A stretch of 47,260 nucleotides of DNA from Erythrobacter sp. (GTDB lineage: Bacteria > Pseudomonadota > Alphaproteobacteria > Sphingomonadales > Sphingomonadaceae). The notes under the pieces were generated by a model. It ran no database searches, was not told the DNA's origin, and was given only the letters and a program-made list of their open reading frames with translations. Of the stretch, positions 40,217 to 47,260 are shown in pieces (the stretch's first letter is position 1; each line of letters begins with the position of its first letter). A program made the translations under genes and the position numbers. The DNA lies in contig JAPYPR010000011.1 of NCBI GenBank assembly GCA_029937545.1, positions 35,203-82,462 of the forward strand, in the 5' to 3' direction.

Positions 40217-41752
40217 TCAACGCTCCTTCGTGGCGGAGAAGGTCAGGTCCAGGTTCTTCTCTTCCTGATAGTTCACGTCCCACGGGCTCTTCGCCATGAA
40301 CACGAGATCGCCATCCCGGTCGCGGGCAAGATTGGCGCGGTTGAATTTCTCGAATTCGTCCAGCGCCTTCTCGTCGCCTTTGACCCAGCGTGCCGTGGCG
40401 AAGGGCGAGGGCTCGAGATTGGCCTTCACCTTGTACTCAGCCTCCATGCGCGAGATCAGCACTTCCAGCTGGAGCTGGCCTACCACACCGACGATATGTT
40501 GCGCTCCGAGCTCGGGATAGAAGACCTGGATCACGCCTTCCTCGGATAGATCGTCTAGCGCTTTCCGCAGCTGCTTGGTCTTGGTCGGATCGGCCAGCAC
40601 GACACGGCGCAGGATTTCCGGCGCGAAGTTCGGCAGGCCGGTGAAGCGCACGTCGTTCTTCTCGGACAGCGTATCGCCGACGCGCAGCGTGCCGTGGTTG
40701 GGGATGCCGATGATGTCGCCCGCGAAGGCCGTGTCCGCAATCTCCCTGTCCTGCGCGAAGAACAGGATCGGCGAGTGGACCGCGATCGGTTTGCCGAGCC
40801 CGCTCGGCGTCAGCTTCATCCCGCGTTTGAACGTGCCCGAGACCTGCCGCATGAAGGCGATCCGGTCGCGGTGGTTGGGATCCATATTGGCTTGTACCTT
40901 GAAGATGAAGCCGGTGACCTCGTCGCGCTCGGGGCTGATCTGCTCCTCCCCGGCGGGCTGCGGACGCGGCGGCGGAGCCCATCTGGCGATCGCCTCGATA
41001 AGCTCCTCGACGCCGAAATTCTTGAGCGCGGAGCCGAAGAACACCGGCGTAAGATCGCCATTGCGATAGGCTTCGAGGTCGAACTCGGGATAGCCGATCT
41101 TCGTCAGCTCGATTTCTTCTTCGAGTTCCTCCGGCAGATCGCCCAGCGGCTCGCGCTTGCCGAGGAACTCCTTGCTCCCGCCTTCGGGCCGCGTGACCGT
41201 GTCGGTCTCGAAATCGAGGATACCGGTAAAGAGGCCACCCATACCTAGCGGCGCGTTCTGCGGGCTGACGTCGAGCGCCAGCGCGTCGGCCACCTCGTCG
41301 AGAATTTCGAACAGCGGCCTCCCTTCCCGATCGACCTTGTTGACGAAGGTGATGATCGGGACGTTGCGCAGACGGCAGACCTCGAACAGCTTGCGCGTCT
41401 GGCTCTCGATCCCCTTGGCGACGTCGATCACCATGATGGCAGAATCGACTGCAGTCAGCGTGCGGTAGGTGTCTTCGGAGAAATCCTCGTGGCCCGGCGT
41501 ATCGAGCAGGTTGAAGGTGATGACTTCGCCGTCGATCTCCTTCTCGAAGGTCATCACGCTGGAGGTGACCGAGATGCCGCGCTGCTGCTCGATCTTCATC
41601 CAATCCGACCGCGCCCGCCGCGCCGCACCGCGCGCCTTGACCTCGCCCGCCAAATGGATCGCGCCGCCCTGCAGCAGCAGCTTTTCGGTCAGCGTCGTCT
41701 TGCCCGCGTCGGGGTGCGAAATGATCGCGAAGGTACGGCGATTGGAAGTCAT
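40217..41752 (-). CDS. prfC: Peptide chain release factor 3 (RF3)
   Basis: A 511-residue translational GTPase. G motifs: SHPDAGKTTLTEK (G1), RGISVTSSVM (G2), LDTPGHEDFSEDTYR (G3), ITFVNKVDREGR (G4). It frees RF1/RF2 from the ribosome after peptide release. The length and C-terminal domains are normal. It follows the SDR gene by 7 bp, in the pheS-pheT-SDR-prfC run. Confidence 0.96.
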   Translation of the reverse strand: MTSNRRTFAIISHPDAGKTTLTEKLLLQGGAIHLAGEVKARGAARRARSDWMKIEQQRGISVTSSVMTFEKEIDGEVITFNLLDTPGHEDFSEDTYRTLTAVDSAIMVIDVAKGIESQTRKLFEVCRLRNVPIITFVNKVDREGRPLFEILDEVADALALDVSPQNAPLGMGGLFTGILDFETDTVTRPEGGSKEFLGKREPLGDLPEELEEEIELTKIGYPEFDLEAYRNGDLTPVFFGSALKNFGVEELIEAIARWAPPPRPQPAGEEQISPERDEVTGFIFKVQANMDPNHRDRIAFMRQVSGTFKRGMKLTPSGLGKPIAVHSPILFFAQDREIADTAFAGDIIGIPNHGTLRVGDTLSEKNDVRFTGLPNFAPEILRRVVLADPTKTKQLRKALDDLSEEGVIQVFYPELGAQHIVGVVGQLQLEVLISRMEAEYKVKANLEPSPFATARWVKGDEKALDEFEKFNRANLARDRDGDLVFMAKSPWDVNYQEEKNLDLTFSATKER

Positions 41753-41759
41753 GGACTAC

Positions 41760-42506
41760 TCAGTGGCGAGCAACCCGGAAGCCGGCGAAATCCTGGCTCA
41801 CCGGCATCAGCTCGATACGGTTGATATTGAGGTGCGGTGGCAGTTCGGCGACCCAAAGTATGGTGTCGGCGATATCCTCGCTGGTCATCGGATCGGAGCC
41901 ACGATAGAGATCGTCGCTGGCCTGCTGGCTGCCGGTGCGGACCAGCGTGAATTCGGTCTCGACCATTCCTGGCTCGATGCTGGTCACGCGCACGCCGGTG
42001 CCGTGGAGGTCGGCGCGCAGGGCCAGGGTGAAGTGGTTCGCAAAGGCCTTAGAGCCCGCGTAGACATTCCCGCCTGGATAGACATAGCTCCCGGCGACCG
42101 AGCCGATCGCGATGATCGCACCCTTGCGCTCGATCAGCGCTGGCAACAGCTTGCGCGTCAGCTTGACCATGGCCGTCACATTGGTGTCGATCATGGTCTG
42201 CCAGTCGTCGAGACTCGCCTCCTGCGCGGGCGAGAGGCCTTGCGCGAGACCGGCATTGTTCACCAGCAGGTCGATCCCGGCGAAGTCCTCGGGCAGGTCG
42301 GCAATGGCGGCATCCATCGCCGCCTCGTCGCGCACATCGAAGACGCAGGCGTGGATCTTGTTTGCTCCCAGCTCCGCGACCAGCGCATCGAGCCGTTCCT
42401 TGCGGCGTCCCGTCGCCACGCAGCGCCAGCCCTTTTCGACCAGCGCACGGACGGTTGCCTCGCCGATGCCCGCGGTGGCTCCGGTTACGAAAGCAGTCTT
42501 TGTCAT
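41760..42506 (-). CDS. Short-chain dehydrogenase/reductase (YdfG-like)
   Basis: A 248-residue classical SDR. Cofactor motif TGATAGIGEA (8-16), ATGRRKERL suggesting NADP preference, NNAG (83-86), and the catalytic Ser136, Tyr149, Lys153 (GSVAGS ... YAGSK). It resembles 3-hydroxy acid dehydrogenases such as YdfG. Its ATG overlaps the pheT stop (ATGA). Confidence 0.92.
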   Translation of the reverse strand: MTKTAFVTGATAGIGEATVRALVEKGWRCVATGRRKERLDALVAELGANKIHACVFDVRDEAAMDAAIADLPEDFAGIDLLVNNAGLAQGLSPAQEASLDDWQTMIDTNVTAMVKLTRKLLPALIERKGAIIAIGSVAGSYVYPGGNVYAGSKAFANHFTLALRADLHGTGVRVTSIEPGMVETEFTLVRTGSQQASDDLYRGSDPMTSEDIADTILWVAELPPHLNINRIELMPVSQDFAGFRVARH

Positions 42507-44896
42507 CCGCGCAACTCCGCGCCCTGCTTGCCGGCGGCGGCGACCACCCTGTCCGAGACCGCCTTGATTTCCTCGTCGGTAAAGCTTTTCTCGCCTGGCT
42601 GGAGCACGGTCTCGACCGCGACCGATTTCTTGCCTTCGGGCACGCCTTGCCCGGCAAAGACGTCGAACACCCGGGCCGAGACGATGACCTGCTTGTCTGC
42701 ACCTCTCACTGCACGCACCAAGTCGGCGGCGGCGAGTTCGGCGGGGACGAGGAAAGCGAAGTCGCGTGTGATCGCCTGCAGTGCGGGCGGCGTGTAGGTC
42801 GGGCGCGCGAAACCGCTGCCGCCCTTCTTCGCCGGGATTGCGTCGAGGAAGATCTCGACCGCGACCACCGGGCCGTCCACATCGAAAGCTTTGAGGGTTT
42901 TCGGATGCAGCGCGCCGAAGCGAGCCAGTACGTTCTTCGGGCCGAGCCGCAGCGTCGCGGACTGGCCGGGATGGAACTGGTCGCCCGCTTCACCCATGAC
43001 CATAAGATTATCGACCGGCGCACCGGCTGCTTCGAGTAGCGCGAGCGCTTCGGCCTTGGCGTCATAGGCGTCGAAGCCGGTAGCCTTGCCTTGCGACCAG
43101 CCGCGCGGTGTCTTCTCGCCTGCGAGCACGACGCCGAGCGTCGGCTTTTCGTCGCTCGAGCCGTCCGGCCGGCGGAAATACCGCCGCCCGATTTCGAACA
43201 AGCGCGTGCCCGGCGCGCCGCGATCGGCATTACGCTTGGCCGCAGCGAGCAGGCCGGGGATGAGCGAAGGGCGCATGGCCTTCATGTCCTCGCTGATAGG
43301 GTTGTCGAGCACCCACAACTGCGCGCCATCCGCGAAATGCTCGGCATCGGCGGTGGGAAGGAAGGACCAGGTCACCGCCTCGTTCAGCCCGCGTGCGGCC
43401 GCCGCGCGGCGCAGCTTGCGCTCCAGCTTCTGCTGTGGCGAAGCGGTCGGCTGCGCGACTCCGTCTGCACGCGGCAAGGCGACACTTTCGACATTTTCGA
43501 GCCCGTGAATTCTGACCACTTCTTCGACCAGATCGGCCGAGCCTTCGATGTCGTGGCGGCGCGGCGGGCAGGTGACCTGCCAGTCGGGGCCTACCGTGAA
43601 GTCGAGCGCCTCGAGAATGCGGCGCTGCTCGTCCTCGGACACGTCGACACCGCCCAAACGGCTCGTCAGTGCCGGATCGAACGGAACCACCATCGGCTCG
43701 ACCGGCGGCTCGCCTGCGCGCGCCAGTCCGGTCGGCGTACCACCGCAGGTCTGCACGATCAGGTCGGTCAGCAGCGCAAGGCCATCGTCGAGGAAGGCCG
43801 GATCGACGCCGCGCTCGAACCGCGTGCGCGCGTCGCTGGCGAGGCCCAGCTTGCGGCCCGTCACACCGATGCGCTCGGGATCGAAATAGGCGATCTCGAG
43901 CAGCACGTCGGTCGTGCCCTCGGTCGCACCGGAATGCTCGCCGCCCATGATCCCGCCAATGTCGTGCACCCCCGCATCGTCTGCGATCACGGTCATGCTG
44001 GCGTCGAGCGCGTAAGTCTTCTCGTTCAGCGCCTCCATCGTCTCGCCATCCTGCGCGCGGCGCGCGACGACGGGACCGGAGAGTTTGGCCAAATCGTAGA
44101 CGTGCGCCGGACGGCCGCAGGCGAGCATCAGGTAATTGGTGCAGTCGACCAGCGCGCTGATTGGGCGCTGGCCCGCGGCCTTCAGGCGGCGCTGCATCCA
44201 CTCGGGCGAAGGTTTGGTGTTGTCGACGCCGCGAATGACTCGGCCATAGAACGCCGGACAGCCCTCGGGATCGTCTGTGCGGATTTCGACCGGGCAGGCG
44301 CCTTCGCCAGCAATAGTCGGCACCTCGACCGGCTTGAACGTGCCGAGCCCCGCCGCCGCGAGATCGCGCGCGATGCCCATCACGCCCATGCAGTCGGGGC
44401 GGTTGGGCGTGATCGCCACGTCGAACACCGGAGAGGCGTCGCTATAGTCGGCAAAGCTCGTACCGACCGGCGCGTCCTCTGGTAGTTCGATAATGCCGTC
44501 GTGCTCGTCGCCGAGTTCGAGTTCGCGGACCGAACACATCATGCCGTTGCTCTCGACGCCGCGGATCGCGCTCTTGCGCAGCTCCATGCCGTTGGCCGGG
44601 ACGACCGCGCCGGGCAAACCGAGCACGCCCTTCATGCCGCTGCGCGCATTGGGCGCGCCGCAGACGACCTGTAGCGGGTCGCCTTCGCCGGTGTCGACGC
44701 TGAGCACCTGCAGCTTGTCGGCATCGGGGTGCTTCTCGGCCGTCAGCACCTTCGCGACGCGGAAGCCGGCGAGCTTGTCCGCCGGGTCTTCGATCCCCTC
44801 GACCTCATGGCCGATCCGGTTCAGCGCAGCCGCGATCTCCGCCACCGAAGCGTCGGTGTCGAGGAAGTGCTTCAGCCATTCGAGCGAGAACTTCAT
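42503..44896 (-). CDS. pheT: Phenylalanine-tRNA ligase beta subunit
   Basis: A 797-residue PheT. It opens [25 protein letters not shown], with the tRNA-binding domain ([21 protein letters not shown]), B3/B4 region ([29 protein letters not shown]), B5 (RIHGLENV) and the C-terminal anticodon-binding domain ([19 protein letters not shown]). Overlaps pheS upstream and the SDR gene downstream by ATGA, so the three are translationally coupled. Confidence 0.96.
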   Translation of the reverse strand: MKFSLEWLKHFLDTDASVAEIAAALNRIGHEVEGIEDPADKLAGFRVAKVLTAEKHPDADKLQVLSVDTGEGDPLQVVCGAPNARSGMKGVLGLPGAVVPANGMELRKSAIRGVESNGMMCSVRELELGDEHDGIIELPEDAPVGTSFADYSDASPVFDVAITPNRPDCMGVMGIARDLAAAGLGTFKPVEVPTIAGEGACPVEIRTDDPEGCPAFYGRVIRGVDNTKPSPEWMQRRLKAAGQRPISALVDCTNYLMLACGRPAHVYDLAKLSGPVVARRAQDGETMEALNEKTYALDASMTVIADDAGVHDIGGIMGGEHSGATEGTTDVLLEIAYFDPERIGVTGRKLGLASDARTRFERGVDPAFLDDGLALLTDLIVQTCGGTPTGLARAGEPPVEPMVVPFDPALTSRLGGVDVSEDEQRRILEALDFTVGPDWQVTCPPRRHDIEGSADLVEEVVRIHGLENVESVALPRADGVAQPTASPQQKLERKLRRAAAARGLNEAVTWSFLPTADAEHFADGAQLWVLDNPISEDMKAMRPSLIPGLLAAAKRNADRGAPGTRLFEIGRRYFRRPDGSSDEKPTLGVVLAGEKTPRGWSQGKATGFDAYDAKAEALALLEAAGAPVDNLMVMGEAGDQFHPGQSATLRLGPKNVLARFGALHPKTLKAFDVDGPVVAVEIFLDAIPAKKGGSGFARPTYTPPALQAITRDFAFLVPAELAAADLVRAVRGADKQVIVSARVFDVFAGQGVPEGKKSVAVETVLQPGEKSFTDEEIKAVSDRVVAAAGKQGAELRG

Positions 44897-46029
44897 GCGC
44901 GCGCTCCTACGCCGGCAGACAGGGTGGGCTGGTCGAAGGGCGAGAAGCCGTAGTGCTCCGCCCAGCGATAGTCGCCGTCGAAAAAGGCGCGCAGATCGTC
45001 CATGCCGTATTTGAGCATCGCGAGCCGGTCGACACCGAGGCCCCAGGCGAAGCCCGAATAGACGTCCGGATCGACGCCCGCGAATTCGAGCACGCGGCGG
45101 TTGACCATGCCGCTGCCGAGCAACTCCATCCAGCCGTGACCCGGTGCATCGCCGTCCCCGCCCAGCACGCGGCGACCGTTGACGTCCTGCCAGCCGACAT
45201 CGACTTCGACAGATGGCTCGGTGAAGGGGAAATAGCTCGGGCGCAGGCGGAGCACGATATCGTCGCGTTCGAAGAAGGCCTTGAGGAAGGTCTCCAGCGT
45301 CCATTTCAAATGGCCGAGGTGGATGCCCTTGTCGATCACCAGGCCCTCCACCTGATGGAACATCGGCGTGTGCGTCGCATCGCTGTCGCTGCGATAGACG
45401 CGGCCCGGAGCGATGATGCGGATCGGGGCGCCCTGTTCGGCCATGGAGCGGATCTGGACCGGCGAGGTATGCGTCCTCAGCAGCATGCGTTCTTTTCGGC
45501 CTACCGCTTCGCTACTTGAGGCCGGATGTCCTTCCGCACCCACATCCGGGAAATAGAACGTGTCGTGCATCGCGCGCGCGGGATGCGTTTCCGCCATGTT
45601 GAGCGCGGTGAAATTGTGCCAGTCGTCCTCGATTTCCGGCCCGGTGGCGACGGTAAAGCCGAGGTCGGCGAAAATCTCCGCCAGTTCGTCCATCACCTGG
45701 CTTACCGGGTGGACCGAACCCTTCGGCGCTGCGGGTGCAGGCAGCGTCAGGTCGAGCACTTCGCTTGCCAGCCGCGCTTGCAACTCCGCCTCGTCGAGCT
45801 GCTCCTTCTTCGCAGCGATCGCATCGGCCACATCGCCGCGCAGGCCCTGGATCTTGGGCGCTTCGGTTTGGCGCTCTTCGGGCGTCATCTTGCCCAGCGT
45901 TTTCATCAGGCCCGAGATCGAGCCCTGCTTGCCAAGGAATTCCACGCGCAAAACCTCCAGCGCAGCGGGATCCTGAGCGTTCGCAATCCTGCCGAGCGCT
46001 TCGGTCTTGAGAGTTTCGAGATCGGTCAT
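44893..46029 (-). CDS. pheS: Phenylalanine-tRNA ligase alpha subunit with a small insertion
   Basis: A 378-residue PheS with coiled-coil N-terminus and class II catalytic core: [28 protein letters not shown] (motif 2 region), [40 protein letters not shown]-like [12 protein letters not shown] and [17 protein letters not shown] (motif 3). Between DTFYFP and MLLRTHTS about 20 residues ([20 protein letters not shown]) are inserted relative to the E. coli enzyme, at a surface loop. ATG 46029 fits the family; the longer frame to 46098 does not. Confidence 0.95.
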   Translation of the reverse strand: MTDLETLKTEALGRIANAQDPAALEVLRVEFLGKQGSISGLMKTLGKMTPEERQTEAPKIQGLRGDVADAIAAKKEQLDEAELQARLASEVLDLTLPAPAAPKGSVHPVSQVMDELAEIFADLGFTVATGPEIEDDWHNFTALNMAETHPARAMHDTFYFPDVGAEGHPASSSEAVGRKERMLLRTHTSPVQIRSMAEQGAPIRIIAPGRVYRSDSDATHTPMFHQVEGLVIDKGIHLGHLKWTLETFLKAFFERDDIVLRLRPSYFPFTEPSVEVDVGWQDVNGRRVLGGDGDAPGHGWMELLGSGMVNRRVLEFAGVDPDVYSGFAWGLGVDRLAMLKYGMDDLRAFFDGDYRWAEHYGFSPFDQPTLSAGVGARA

Positions 46030-46118
46030 GGGTAGTGCGAAAAGGCCCCGACAATAAAGGTGAAGGCGCCCTCTAGCGGCTTCGGGCACCGTTCCCAAGT
46101 CCCGATTGCCACACCAAG

Positions 46119-47021
46119 CTAGCCAGTGCGAGGGGTGTGGAGCGCCTGCATCGCAACCCCGGCGGCCTTGCTCGTCACCCGCACCGCGGCCGACACGACC
46201 GGATGAGGACGCTTGGCGTATTGCCCCGGCGTCATGCCCATGATGTTGCGGAAGTCGCGAATGAAATGCGCCTGATCGGTGTAGTGGCTGTCGAGACTTT
46301 CGATCCAGCGCATCGACGGCTCCATCATGTAGCGACCCAGGCTGCGCAAGAAACGCTGGCGCCGCTGGAGCACCCCTGGCGGGAAACCGAAATGGCGTTT
46401 GCAGAACCGTTCGATCGCCCGCACATTCATTCCCGCCATGCTGGCCAGCTGTTCGGTCGGAATCGGTCTTCCGGAAGCGATCGCGAGGTGGATTACGTGG
46501 ATCGTGCCCTCGCCGTCTATCCTCTCTCCCAGAAGCGCGCGAAACGTCGTGTCGAACAAGGCGATCACGCCGTTATCGTCCAGCGCCCCGGACACGATAG
46601 TCTGGAACATGGAATGCAGTGCGTCCAGTTGAGGGTAGCAGCCAAGATCGTCGAAGCGATTTGCGAAATCGCTGGCCGGCATGCCGATGAAGCGCGCCCA
46701 ACCCGCAGGCGTGAGGCCGACCCCCCAATATTCTCCCGACGACACTTGTACGAAAGTGCCGCGGTCGGTCGAGCCGCTCAGGATGATCGGAGGGACCGGT
46801 TTGGGGTCGCCTGGTCCAATAACCGCGCAATAATGTTCCGCAACGCCAGTGCGCAGGTTCGCCTCCTCCGGCGGCATCCATTCTTCCAGAATGCCGTCGG
46901 CCTCGATGCGCGTGCAGTAATAGCCCGAAAGGAATGGTGCCAGATCAGGTGGAGGTCCGGCCACGAGCATTGCGACCTGATCGGTTGCTGTCTCGATAAT
47001 TCTCGTGGGACGGTCATGCAT
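46119..47021 (-). CDS. AraC-family transcription regulator
   Basis: A 300-residue regulator. The N-terminal 150 or so residues are a DUF6597-like cupin-type sensing region ([27 protein letters not shown]); the C-terminal AraC domain has two helix-turn-helix parts: [22 protein letters not shown] and [20 protein letters not shown]. The first GAGGTG upstream of ATG 47021 serves as ribosome site; the longer frame to 47093 lacks one. The regulated genes are unknown. Confidence 0.88.
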   Translation of the reverse strand: MHDRPTRIIETATDQVAMLVAGPPPDLAPFLSGYYCTRIEADGILEEWMPPEEANLRTGVAEHYCAVIGPGDPKPVPPIILSGSTDRGTFVQVSSGEYWGVGLTPAGWARFIGMPASDFANRFDDLGCYPQLDALHSMFQTIVSGALDDNGVIALFDTTFRALLGERIDGEGTIHVIHLAIASGRPIPTEQLASMAGMNVRAIERFCKRHFGFPPGVLQRRQRFLRSLGRYMMEPSMRWIESLDSHYTDQAHFIRDFRNIMGMTPGQYAKRPHPVVSAAVRVTSKAAGVAMQALHTPRTG

Positions 47022-47183
47022 GGGCACCTCGAAGGCCGGCTGGCTGCCAAATATTTTCAAGCTTAGCCAGGACTTGCGAGTCCACCAGGGCACGCTCCAA
47101 CCCTAGGGGTAGCAACCCGATGCTCCAGCTCTGCGCTGCCTCCGCGCGGAAGCGAGTTGCGCGGCTCGTCGGTCCGACCAGAA

Positions 47184-47227
47184 CCGCTCGCGGCACGACC
47201 TCCGGCCGCTCGCGGCACGACCTCCGG
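47184..47227 (+). repeat. 22-bp tandem duplication
   Basis: The unit beginning CCGCTCGCGG and ending CGACCTCCGG occurs twice in direct tandem (47184-47205, 47206-47227), followed by the start of a third unit. It lies in a region (47022-47260) where no gene could be recognised. Confidence 0.9.
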
Positions 47228-47260
47228 CCGCGCGTCACCGACCGAGCTTCGATCCCGCCT

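Overview
The window reads as a contiguous chromosome segment of a high-GC alphaproteobacterium of the Sphingomonadales, most likely Erythrobacteraceae. This rests on the gene transfer agent (GTA) architecture, the protein sequences and the ATGA-style gene overlaps; no rRNA or other marker is present to fix the genus.

Layout. 1-4743: a partial Arg-rich protein, an OsmC peroxidase, a divergent pair (sterol desaturase-like gene and Crp/Fnr regulator gene) that each carry one in-frame stop, a GAF/HWE-type sensor kinase of visibly lower GC, and a YqaA-type membrane protein. 4844-19566: a complete-looking RcGTA-like cluster on the + strand, with a strong sigma-70-like promoter, then small and large terminase, portal, g3.5, prohead protease, major capsid, g6, a 48-residue ORF in the g7 position, g8, major tail protein, g10, g10.1, tape measure, a g12 fused to a large extra N-terminal region, g13, NlpC/P60 peptidase g14, a short g15 and a DUF2793 protein. 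19763-34365: OmpA-like protein, SodC lipoprotein, queC-MFS, hslO-argF-argD, double cold-shock protein, TerC plus a DUF442 phosphatase-like protein, a secreted M20 amidohydrolase, and a membrane protein/sterol desaturase/GMC oxidoreductase operon. 34383-36545: remnant of a TonB-dependent receptor. 36740-47021: glnK-amtB under a probable sigma-54 promoter, EEP-family phosphatase/nuclease, alpha/beta hydrolase, prfC, SDR, pheT, pheS, and an AraC-type regulator.

The most unusual signal is in the GTA cluster. Most neighbouring genes there overlap or nearly touch, yet three gaps of about 260-310 bp each hold a copy of one roughly 240-285 bp element (A inverted, 8686-8970; B 10221-10462; C 13092-13335). 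The copies share an invariant core and a series of hairpins whose stems differ between copies by compensatory changes while the loops stay fixed. Copy A runs into the prohead protease gene and supplies its last 15 codons and stop. A and B flank the major capsid gene as inverted copies, and B follows a perfect intrinsic terminator; B and C flank g6-g11 as direct copies. I interpret them as a structured REP/MITE-like or RNA element that has colonised the GTA operon and may partition its expression; the function is not shown by the sequence.

Functionally, the GTA genes would build a small tailed particle carrying host DNA. The rest is ordinary housekeeping: nitrogen sensing, arginine and queuosine synthesis, translation and stress defence, with several degraded genes (sterol desaturase 1, Crp/Fnr, TonB receptor).
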